From CAZUVQ01 sp964623915 (lineage in GTDB: Bacteria; Bacillota; Clostridia; UMGS1883; UMGS1540), in contig CAZUVQ010000103.1 in assembly GCA_964623915.1 (NCBI GenBank), forward strand, positions 1 to 5,342: a stretch of 5,342 nucleotides of DNA, given 5' to 3'. The stretch's first letter is position 1. Each line of letters opens with the position of its first letter. This document shows, one piece after another, positions 1-5,180 of the stretch. Below the pieces are notes generated by a model that was given only the letters and a program-made list of their open reading frames with translations, was not told where the DNA came from and ran no database searches. The position numbers were made by a program, and so were the translations under genes.

Positions 1-482
1 GCTTCCCCTTCGGCAAGAATCGCCATTTTGCCTGCAACAATTCCGCCTGCTTTTGTTACAAGCTGCTCCAGTGCATTTATGGATTCACCGGTTGAAATAA
101 CATCATCAACAAGCAGTATTTTTTTGCCGCGGATTTGCTGTGCTTCCGCAGTATCAAGATAAAGTTTTTGCTCTGTGGCAGTTGTTATTGAACGAACATC
201 GACCTCGAAAACACCCGACATATAAAGCTTCGGCAGTTTTCTTGCAATAAAATATTTTTTCGAGCCGCTCTGTCTTGACATTTCATGTGCTAACGGTATG
301 CCCTTGGCTTCAGCTGTTATTATGTAATCATACTGCGGTGCTATTTTGAGTAAATGCGCGGCGGCAGCAACAGTAAGATCGGGATCGCCGAAAATTATAA
401 ACGCTCCGATATACAGGTCATCCGTAACCTTGCACAAAGGCAGGTTTCTTTCCAGCCCCGCAATTGTCATTTTATGATACAT
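1..482 (-). CDS. Purine-type phosphoribosyltransferase (adenine PRTase-like), 3' end cut by window edge
   Basis: Type I phosphoribosyltransferase, a cytosolic enzyme that joins a free purine base to PRPP to give the nucleotide and pyrophosphate. The 160 complete codons visible begin MYHKMTIAGLERNLPL and contain ITAEAKGIPLAHEMSR (residues 55-70, the base/flexible-loop side of the fold). The PRPP-binding signature LLVDDVISTGES is at residues 123-134, with the paired acidic residues D126-D127 and the phosphate-loop STGES. The frame is open to position 1, so the C-terminus is missing; family members are usually about 170-195 residues. The ATG at 482-480 is chosen because GGAG (489-492 on the complement) sits 6 bases upstream. 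An internal ATG at 470 is less well placed. It lies 171 bases downstream of the HAD gene on the same strand, so it could be read through from it. No good promoter of its own was seen. Adenine as substrate is a family-level inference; xanthine or guanine cannot be excluded. Confidence 0.9.
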   Translation of the reverse strand, partial: MYHKMTIAGLERNLPLCKVTDDLYIGAFIIFGDPDLTVAAAAHLLKIAPQYDYIITAEAKGIPLAHEMSRQSGSKKYFIARKLPKLYMSGVFEVDVRSITTATEQKLYLDTAEAQQIRGKKILLVDDVISTGESINALEQLVTKAGGIVAGKMAILAEGE

Positions 483-571
483 ATTAATCTCCATTCCGCC
501 GCTCCGCATCGGCACAAATAGTTCATTAATAATCTCTTATAGGCGGAGCAGAGGAATGATAAGAGATTAAT
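483..571. repeat. Imperfect inverted repeat covering the phosphoribosyltransferase ribosome binding site
   Basis: The left arm 483-507 and right arm 543-571 are inverted copies. ATTAATCTC (483-491) matches the complement of 563-571. The 15-base block 493-507 matches the complement of 543-557 at 13 of 15 positions. The arms differ by a 4-base indel (TTAT) and two substitutions. A third partial copy, AATCTCTTAT at 531-540, is a perfect 10-bp inverted match to ATAAGAGATT at 559-568. On a minus-strand transcript the right arm could pair either with the middle copy (a local 10-bp hairpin) or with the left arm. The second pairing would bury the GGAG ribosome binding site at 489-492. This may be a regulatory switch or simply the remains of a palindromic repeat element. 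Confidence 0.6.
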
Positions 572-572
572 G

Positions 573-617
573 GCGCATGTGCGTTTTTGCCCTTACGGGC
601 GAAAAATTCGCACGCGC
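573..617. repeat. Long palindromic hairpin
   Basis: About 18 base pairs form a near-continuous stem. GCGC (573-576) pairs with 614-617, GTGCG (579-583) pairs with CGCAC (609-613), and TTTTTGCCC (584-592) pairs with 597-605 including one G-T wobble, closed by a TTAC loop (593-596). There is a two-base AT bulge on the left and an unpaired ATT on the right. It lies between the HAD gene and the phosphoribosyltransferase. There is no T-tract after the stem on either strand, so it is not a classical terminator. It could slow or stabilise the downstream transcript, or belong to an intergenic repeat. Confidence 0.65.
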
Positions 618-635
618 ATAAGTTCCGCCGGAGGC

Positions 636-657
636 TTAGTGTGATTTTTCACATTAA
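636..657 (-). terminator. Hairpin overlapping the HAD gene stop codon (weak terminator candidate)
   Basis: TTAGTGTGA (636-644) pairs with TCACATTAA (649-657) around a TTTT loop, giving 9 bp with one G-T pair. The TAA stop of the HAD gene (656-654 on the complement) lies inside the stem. The stem is AT-rich and has no T-run after it on the minus strand, so termination would be inefficient. It is listed as a 3'-end hairpin rather than a proven terminator. Confidence 0.35.
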
Positions 658-1322
658 TTCCTTCTTTCAGTTTTGTTTTTCGGTATTATAATATCCGCAA
701 GCTGTGTCGGATGAGAAATAATATAATCAGCACCAGATGCCTCAAGCTCCTCACAAGGCCTAAACCCCCACGAAACACCTATGGACAAAAGACCGGCATT
801 TTTTCCTGCTTCAATGTCAACATTAGTATCTCCCACAAAAACACATTCACTCTTTTCAAAGCCTTTGCATATATCAAGCACGGCATAAGGGTCGGGCTTT
901 TTCGGAACGCCCTCTCTCTGTCCATAAGCCGCATAAAAAAAATCCTTACCAAAAATCTCATTTAAAATTGCTTTTGTGGAACTGTCAGGTTTATTGGATA
1001 GTACAGCTATTTTTATATTGGACTTTTTGAGCGTTTGTAGCATTGGTATTATACCGTCATAAGGTTTTACCAGATATGACGGGGCGCTGTCATAAAATTT
1101 GATATACTCATTTAATACCGTCAGAACAGGCAAATCAGAATTTTGGGTCTTTAGGCATCTCTCAATCAAAAGCCTTGCTCCGTTTCCGACATATTGCCTT
1201 ACTTTTTCCTTCCCAAGTGTTCCCAAAGAAAAGCATCGCATTGCTTTATTTACAAAATACGTTATATTATCAAGTGTGTCAAGCAAGGTTCCGTCAAGAT
1301 CAAAAATACATAGCTTTACCAT
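654..1322 (-). CDS. HAD-superfamily hydrolase, phosphoglycolate phosphatase-like
   Basis: Cytosolic Mg-dependent phosphatase of the haloacid dehalogenase superfamily, 222 residues, with a small helical cap between motif I and motif II. Motif I is FDLDGTLLDT (residues 7-16) with nucleophile D8 and acid/base D10. Motif II is VLSNK (S109), the motif III lysine is in KKPDPY (K142), and motif IV is VGDTNVD (D165 and D169). The C-terminal GVSWGFRPCEEL and GADYIISHP segments are typical of Gph/PpaX-type proteins. The real substrate (2-phosphoglycolate, pyrophosphate or another small phosphate) cannot be told from sequence. The reading frame continues upstream to 1391, but the ATG at 1322-1320 is preferred. 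AGAGGA (1331-1336) lies 8 bases upstream of it, and a near-consensus promoter at 1350-1378 falls inside the longer frame. The length matches the family norm. The phosphoribosyltransferase follows on the same strand. Confidence 0.92.
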   Translation of the reverse strand: MVKLCIFDLDGTLLDTLDNITYFVNKAMRCFSLGTLGKEKVRQYVGNGARLLIERCLKTQNSDLPVLTVLNEYIKFYDSAPSYLVKPYDGIIPMLQTLKKSNIKIAVLSNKPDSSTKAILNEIFGKDFFYAAYGQREGVPKKPDPYAVLDICKGFEKSECVFVGDTNVDIEAGKNAGLLSIGVSWGFRPCEELEASGADYIISHPTQLADIIIPKNKTERRN

Positions 1323-1349
1323 TTGTTTCTTCCTCTCATTTGCAATAAA

Positions 1350-1378
1350 AGTATAGCACACCAAATCAGAAATTTCAA
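1350..1378 (-). promoter_or_regulatory. Sigma-A type promoter of the HAD gene
   Basis: On the complement, TTGAAA (1373-1378) is followed after exactly 17 bases by TATACT (1350-1355), with TG one base before the -10 (an extended -10). Transcription would begin near 1343, leaving a leader of about 20 bases that holds the AGAGGA ribosome binding site. This supports the ATG at 1322 as the start. Confidence 0.75.
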
Positions 1379-1490
1379 TAAGTAAATACACAAAGATAGT
1401 GTCAATTAAAAAACTTTCCTTTGTTAAAACTCATTGTTTGCAGTGAAGTTTTCCTTCTGACAGACATTTTTCGATATGTTTTTATGAAAC

Positions 1491-1518
1491 TTGTCATTAC
1501 TTTCAGGCAACTTATACT
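1491..1518 (+). promoter_or_regulatory. Sigma-A type promoter of the glycosyltransferase-deacetylase operon
   Basis: TTGTCA (1491-1496) and TATACT (1513-1518) are separated by 16 bases. Transcription would start near 1525, giving a leader of about 30 bases. A small perfect palindrome, ATTCT-TT-AGAAT (1531-1542), lies in this leader, followed by the ribosome binding site AGAGGTGA (1543-1550). The promoter is divergent from that of the HAD gene within the same 232-bp spacer. Confidence 0.6.
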
Positions 1519-1554
1519 ACACATAATCATATTCTTTAGAATAGAGGTGATTGT

Positions 1555-2823
1555 GTGAAGCATAAATTCTTATTATCCATTATTTTAGGAGGGATTTGGT
1601 TAGCAGTATCCATCTGGTTTGCCATCTGGTGGGCACAGGATGTATCACATTTCCTTCCGGCAATATATGTTTGGTGCGTCATAATAGGTATCGCATTGCT
1701 CCCGGGCTTCCTCATGGGTGCGATGTTTTTCTCCAATATACTGCATTCAAAAGTAAAAAAACACGAAGATGTATCGGAACCCACCACGGTAATCATGTGT
1801 GCCCACAATGAGGAAGCTAATATTTCGGAGGCGATCTGCTGTATGTGTCAGCAAATCTATGCAGGGGACATTCGATTGTTGGTTGTGGATAATCGCTCCA
1901 CGGACAGTACAAAGCAATGTATTGAGTCAGCAATAACATTTGGTACAGAAAAATGCAGCGTAGAATATGTGTACTGCAAAAAAATTGGAAAGCAAAAAGC
2001 TTTAAATCATGCACTAAGAAGGGTTAAGACGAAATACTTTATTACCGTGGATGCCGACACCTATTTAGAGCGTCATGCAGTGCAACACATCATGAACCAT
2101 ATCGTGCACGAAAAAAGCGCCTGCGTAGCAGGAAACCTGTTTGTTAAGAATGCAAAAAGCACTCTGGTGGCGAAAATGCAAAATTACGATTACCTGCTCA
2201 GTATTGCCGCAATTAAGCGCTTTCAGGGCAGCTATAAATCCACTCTTGTGGCACAGGGCGCATTCAGTGCCTATGAAACAAAGGAAGTAAAAGCGTTGGG
2301 AGGATGGAAAAACTGTCTGGGAGAGGACATTGTATTAACATATCAAATCCTAAAACAGGGCAAAGCATCCACCTACGAGCCTAAGGCCGTCGGATATACT
2401 ACAGTGCCTCATACACTGGATGGTCTTTATAACCAACGCAAGCGCTGGGCTATTGGTATGCTGGAAGGATTCGCCCATGTAAAGCCTTGGGAGCAGGAAA
2501 CCGGATATTCCAAATATTTTACCTGGGTAAATACGTCTATCGTTTATCTGGACCTGGCTTATCTATTCGGATTTATTCCGGGCTTGTTTTTTGCGTTATT
2601 CGGTTATTATTATTTTATTGGCTGCCTGACTGTGTTAGCGCTTTTGGTATCAATGCTTTTATATTTTAGTATGTATCGATACCAGCAGAAATTAAATATT
2701 CCGTTTCAGAACAGCATTATAGGCTTTGTCTGTTTCCTTTTGTTCTTCCAGTTAATTCAAAGCACCGCTGCTTTACATGGCTATTTTATCTGTCTGTTTA
2801 ACGGAAAAGGAGAGTGGAAATGA
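1555..2823 (+). CDS. Membrane-bound processive family 2 glycosyltransferase
   Basis: A 422-residue integral membrane GT-A enzyme of the hyaluronan/chitin/poly-GlcNAc synthase group. It is expected to take a UDP-sugar in the cytosol, polymerise it, and extrude the chain through its own membrane segments. Two hydrophobic helices are at about 5-26 and 34-61. The GT2 domain spans about 77-300: VIMCAHNEEANI (79-90), VVDNRSTDS (110-118, D112), the DxD motif in VDADTY (D166, D168), the acceptor/base motif GED (256-258), and the processive signature QxxRW as QRKRW (Q294, R297, W298). Three more hydrophobic segments follow at about 323-349, 352-372 and 385-404. Length and topology resemble IcaA/PgaC and NodC. 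The start is GTG at 1555 with AGAGGTGA ending 4 bases upstream. The stop overlaps the start of the deacetylase gene. Polymer identity is inferred from the partner gene: a GlcNAc polymer is most likely, but other hexose polymers or a single-sugar glycolipid transfer remain possible. Confidence 0.9.
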   Translation: MKHKFLLSIILGGIWLAVSIWFAIWWAQDVSHFLPAIYVWCVIIGIALLPGFLMGAMFFSNILHSKVKKHEDVSEPTTVIMCAHNEEANISEAICCMCQQIYAGDIRLLVVDNRSTDSTKQCIESAITFGTEKCSVEYVYCKKIGKQKALNHALRRVKTKYFITVDADTYLERHAVQHIMNHIVHEKSACVAGNLFVKNAKSTLVAKMQNYDYLLSIAAIKRFQGSYKSTLVAQGAFSAYETKEVKALGGWKNCLGEDIVLTYQILKQGKASTYEPKAVGYTTVPHTLDGLYNQRKRWAIGMLEGFAHVKPWEQETGYSKYFTWVNTSIVYLDLAYLFGFIPGLFFALFGYYYFIGCLTVLALLVSMLLYFSMYRYQQKLNIPFQNSIIGFVCFLLFFQLIQSTAALHGYFICLFNGKGEWK

Positions 2824-3536
2824 AGATAAAAAAGCAAAATATATATTTTAATGTGGCGGTTTGGACAATGATTTTTCTTATCGTTTTCCTGTTCGGAATG
2901 AGGAATTTCAAGGCAAGTCATCCGCGTGAAAAAAACGATAGAGAAATCAGCGCAGAAAAGCCAATGGTAGCAATTACTTTTGACGATGGAGTTGGCCCAT
3001 ACTTTACACTGGAAATTCTTGATATCCTGTACGAGAACAAGGCAAATGCCACATTCTTTATCAACGGCAAGAATGTTCGTTCTAACGAAGCACTGGTTAA
3101 AAAGGTAGTTGGTGAAGGCCATGAGATAGCGAATCATACTTACATACACAATGATCTTACAACATTGACACATGATGAGATCATACTTGAGGTAGAAAAA
3201 ACTCAATCCGAAGTGGAAAGGGTAATTCCCGGCTACTTACTCAAATATGTTCGCCCTCCCTATGGCAGATACGATGATAAGGTCATAAAAGCAATATCCC
3301 TGCCTTTGGTACTGTGGAACCTGGACAGCGGCGATTGGACGACACCGGATGCGGATAAGATTTATTCCGAGGTGATAAAAAAGGTTAAAGATGGGGATAT
3401 TATAATCTTTCATGATGATAATGCAGAAACGGTAGAAGCAATTTCACGAATCGTACCAAAATTTCAAGAAATGGGAATGCAAATGGTCACATTGTCTCAA
3501 CTGGACTGCTATCGCCAGATTAAACCTGCAACCTAA
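2820..3536 (+). CDS. Membrane-anchored polysaccharide deacetylase (NodB homology domain)
   Basis: A 238-residue carbohydrate esterase family 4 protein that removes N-acetyl groups from an amino-sugar polymer outside the membrane, using a divalent metal. A short basic N-terminus and one hydrophobic segment (about 11-27) form a signal anchor with no obvious cleavage site. The catalytic domain runs from about 47 to 225: TFDDG (53-57; base D55, metal ligand D56), HTYIH (106-110; metal ligands H106 and H110), RPPYG (145-149), LDSGDW (168-173), and IIIFHDD (H198). All five motifs are intact. The ATG at 2820 is chosen because AAGGAG (2807-2812) lies 7 bases upstream. A GTG at 2814 would be only one base from it. 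The ATG overlaps the TGA of the glycosyltransferase gene (ATGA), indicating translational coupling. The partner makes poly-GlcNAc or chitin-like glycan the likely substrate. Peptidoglycan deacetylation is the main alternative. Confidence 0.92.
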   Translation: MKIKKQNIYFNVAVWTMIFLIVFLFGMRNFKASHPREKNDREISAEKPMVAITFDDGVGPYFTLEILDILYENKANATFFINGKNVRSNEALVKKVVGEGHEIANHTYIHNDLTTLTHDEIILEVEKTQSEVERVIPGYLLKYVRPPYGRYDDKVIKAISLPLVLWNLDSGDWTTPDADKIYSEVIKKVKDGDIIIFHDDNAETVEAISRIVPKFQEMGMQMVTLSQLDCYRQIKPAT

Positions 3537-3568
3537 ATATATATTTAAAAGTAGTATGAAATTTAAGA

Positions 3569-3595
3569 GGAATGCCGCCAAGGAGGCGGCATTCC
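3569..3595. terminator. Strong hairpin between convergent genes, candidate bidirectional terminator
   Basis: GGAATGCCGCC (3569-3579) and its exact complement (3585-3595) form an 11-bp GC-rich stem with a 5-base loop. It lies 32 bases after the deacetylase stop and about 90 bases after the dacF stop, where both transcription units need to end. A long T-run is missing on both strands. The minus-strand side reads TCTTAAATTT, which is closer to a terminator tail than the plus-strand side. Function as a terminator or 3'-end stabiliser is inferred from position. Confidence 0.55.
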
Positions 3596-3688
3596 CTCCA
3601 ATTCAAAATCTAAAAATATGCCTGTAAATCTTCATTATTTAAATTTAGTGTGTTTTCAGGCTGCAAAAACATTGACAATTACAGTCAT

Positions 3689-4807
3689 TTATCTGATCCA
3701 CTGAGAGAACAGATCAGAATAAACCTCAAACAATGTTTTTCTTGCAACATCATTTCTTGCAATAAGTTTACACTCTCCTATGCTTTTCCCGTCAAGCATA
3801 AAAATGATTTTCCCCAACTCATCACCTCTTTTAATAGGAGCAGTAACTTCATTTATAAGTTCAATATTTGATTCAACGTCATTTTTACGTGATTTTTCAA
3901 CAAGTGCCCGAAAGCCTGCTTTGATGTCAGGCATTACAATATCGCTGATTCCTTTTCTGACCTTAACAGACTGATCTATTTTGCAGTCCTCAGCCGGCAT
4001 TACAATTGAATAGTTTGCAAAACCGTAATCAAGCATGGACTTTGCTGATGCAAATCTGATGTTCGAGTTTTCACTGCCCATTATAACCGCAATAAGCTGC
4101 ATATTGTTTCTTTTTGCAGTTGCTGAAATACAGAATCCCGCCTTTGATGTTGAACCTGTTTTAAGACCGTTTGTGCCCTCATAAAAACGTACAAGTTTAT
4201 TTGTATTTGCAAGGTCAAAAGCACCATTTCGCAAGTTATCTGTCCAAATAGTTGTAAACTCAAATATTTTTTCATGCTTTAAAAGCTCACGGCTCATCAA
4301 AGCGATATCATAAGCAGACGTCAGATGATTGTCATCATCAAGCCCGTTTGTGTTGATAAATTGCGTATTATTCATACCCAGTTCCTTAGCCCTGTTATTC
4401 ATCATATCAACAAAACCTGCTTCGCTTCCGGCAATATGCTCTCCTATTGCAACGCATGCATCATTGCCTGATGCAACAGCTATACCCTTCATCAGGTCAT
4501 AAACACTCATCTGTTCCCCTGCATCAAGAAATATTGTTGAACCACCCATGCTTTTTGCTCTTTCACTTGCCGTGACTATATCATCCATTTTAAGGTTCCC
4601 GCCGTCAACTGCTTCCATTACAAGAAGCATCGTCATAATTTTAGTTACGGATGCGGGAGGATAGGGTTCATGCGAATTTTGCTCAAACAGCACTTTTCCT
4701 GTCGATTGTTCCATAAGTACTGCCGACTTGCAGTTTACTTCCGGTTGTGCAAATGCTGTCAACTGAAAAGCAAACAGAACGCAAAAAATAATAATAGTTT
4801 TTTTCAT
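3689..4807 (-). CDS. dacF: D-alanyl-D-alanine carboxypeptidase, DacF/PBP5 type
   Basis: A 372-residue secreted penicillin-binding protein (peptidase S11) that trims the terminal D-alanine from peptidoglycan pentapeptides. The signal peptide is MKKT followed by a hydrophobic core to about residue 19, with probable cleavage after AFA (18-20). Active-site motifs are complete: SVTK (S53 nucleophile, K56) inside PPASVTKIMT, SGN (113-115), and KTG (216-218). The PBP5-type C-terminal beta domain covers about 275-355, ending in a short amphipathic tail (EVYSDLFSQWIR) that may bind the membrane. Segments such as SMGGSTIFLDAGEQM closely resemble Bacillus DacF as I remember it, hence the symbol; a plain dacA/dacB-type name is possible. 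The ATG at 4807-4805 is preferred over one at 4843 because it begins the signal peptide directly. AAAGGA (4819-4824) lies 11 bases upstream, a slightly long spacing. It is transcribed alone from the promoter at 4872-4901. Confidence 0.93.
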   Translation of the reverse strand: MKKTIIIFCVLFAFQLTAFAQPEVNCKSAVLMEQSTGKVLFEQNSHEPYPPASVTKIMTMLLVMEAVDGGNLKMDDIVTASERAKSMGGSTIFLDAGEQMSVYDLMKGIAVASGNDACVAIGEHIAGSEAGFVDMMNNRAKELGMNNTQFINTNGLDDDNHLTSAYDIALMSRELLKHEKIFEFTTIWTDNLRNGAFDLANTNKLVRFYEGTNGLKTGSTSKAGFCISATAKRNNMQLIAVIMGSENSNIRFASAKSMLDYGFANYSIVMPAEDCKIDQSVKVRKGISDIVMPDIKAGFRALVEKSRKNDVESNIELINEVTAPIKRGDELGKIIFMLDGKSIGECKLIARNDVARKTLFEVYSDLFSQWIR

Positions 4808-4871
4808 AATGCAATCAGTCCTTTCAGTAAAATTTATTACCATATAACCTAAAATATTACATATTATCTTG

Positions 4872-4901
4872 AATATAAAAGTTTTCTAAAGAAAACGTCA
4901 A
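4872..4901 (-). promoter_or_regulatory. dacF promoter with a palindrome in the spacer
   Basis: On the complement, TTGACG (4896-4901) is followed by TATATT (4872-4877) after 18 bases, or by TTATAT (4873-4878) after 17. The leader to the ATG would be about 58 bases. The spacer is mostly a perfect palindrome, GTTTTC-TAAA-GAAAAC (4881-4896), whose last base overlaps the -35 box. That is where a dimeric repressor could block RNA polymerase, but AT-rich palindromes can arise by chance. Confidence 0.55.
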
Positions 4902-4951
4902 CACCACTCTCAGACCGCTGACAAACCATCGATTTACAGAAAGCGGGGTTG

Positions 4952-5126
4952 TTAAGGGGCAAAAGCCCCTTAAATAGAAATCGCCAAATTCGGGGACATG
5001 TGCCTCGAATTTGGCTCCTATCAAGGGCTGGCGCGGTGAGCGCCGTGCGAATGTAAGCCCTTGTTTTGAAAGAAAAGTGGTAGCCGTAGGTGGCTTTTCT
5101 TTCAAGTAATGACTTTGTCATTACTT
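4952..5126. repeat. Chain of five hairpins in non-coding DNA
   Basis: Within the 373-bp gene-free stretch 4808-5180, five consecutive stem-loops are packed almost end to end. (1) TTAAGGGGC (4952-4960) pairs with 4965-4973, 9 bp, AAAA loop. (2) GCCAAATTCG (4983-4992) pairs with 5006-5015, 10 bp, extendable to 13 with one wobble. (3) CAAGGGCT (5022-5029) pairs with 5056-5063, enclosing GGCGC/GCGCC (5030-5034/5040-5044). (4) TTGAAAGAAAAG (5066-5077) pairs with 5094-5105, 12 bp. (5) AAGTAATGAC (5104-5113) pairs with 5117-5126, 10 bp, TTT loop. All listed stems are perfect apart from the wobble extension. Open frames on the minus strand here lack family motifs and overlap in different frames, so I do not call genes. 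The region could be a structured RNA, a composite intergenic repeat or a degenerate mobile element. Confidence 0.7.
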
Positions 5127-5127
5127 C

Positions 5128-5160
5128 AAAAGGCGCATAACAAAACAGTTATGGCCTTTT
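5128..5160. terminator. Rho-independent terminator, probably bidirectional
   Basis: AAAAGGC (5128-5134) pairs with GCCTTTT (5154-5160) and CATAAC (5136-5141) pairs with GTTATG (5148-5153), with one bulged G at 5135 and loop AAAACA. This 13-bp stem is followed by a run of five T on the plus strand. On the minus strand it lies about 20 bases after the stop of the YtxH-like gene and ends in TTTT, so it would end that gene's transcript and isolate dacF. Confidence 0.75.
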
Positions 5161-5180
5161 TACTAATATTCAGTTGTTAT

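Noticed and set aside
483..653. Purine or PRPP riboswitch upstream of the phosphoribosyltransferase
   Set aside because: I could not match the conserved core of a known purine-type riboswitch; only inverted repeats are visible.
711..965. Open frames on both strands inside the HAD gene (711-965 plus, 779-961 minus, 1099-1356 plus)
   Set aside because: They overlap a gene with complete HAD motifs, have no family pattern of their own and no good ribosome binding site.
1410..1420. Second HAD-gene promoter starting from TTGACA on the complement
   Set aside because: The -35 is perfect, but no acceptable -10 lies 16-18 bases downstream; the promoter at 1350-1378 is much better.
1536..2014. Frames overlapping the glycosyltransferase (1536-1808 minus, 1596-1811 plus, 1817-2014 minus, 2487-2669 plus)
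   Set aside because: They are shadows of the GT2 coding frame, which carries all catalytic motifs; composition is not protein-like.
2781..3206. A 141-codon minus-strand frame opposite the deacetylase
   Set aside because: It lies antisense to the intact CE4 motifs; Cys/Tyr/Phe-rich translation typical of an antisense shadow.
1555..3536. Naming the operon nodC-nodB, icaA-icaB or pgaC-pgaB
   Set aside because: Motifs fit all three groups and no diagnostic accessory subunit is present, so a specific symbol would overstate the evidence.
3650..4275. Short frames overlapping dacF (3650-3871 plus, 3780-3974 plus, 4081-4275 minus, 4670-4852 plus)
   Set aside because: All overlap the well-supported carboxypeptidase gene and show no recognisable domain.
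4952..5160. CRISPR array or insertion sequence
   Set aside because: The hairpins differ from one another in sequence and are not evenly spaced direct repeats; there is no transposase fragment or terminal repeat pair bounding the block.
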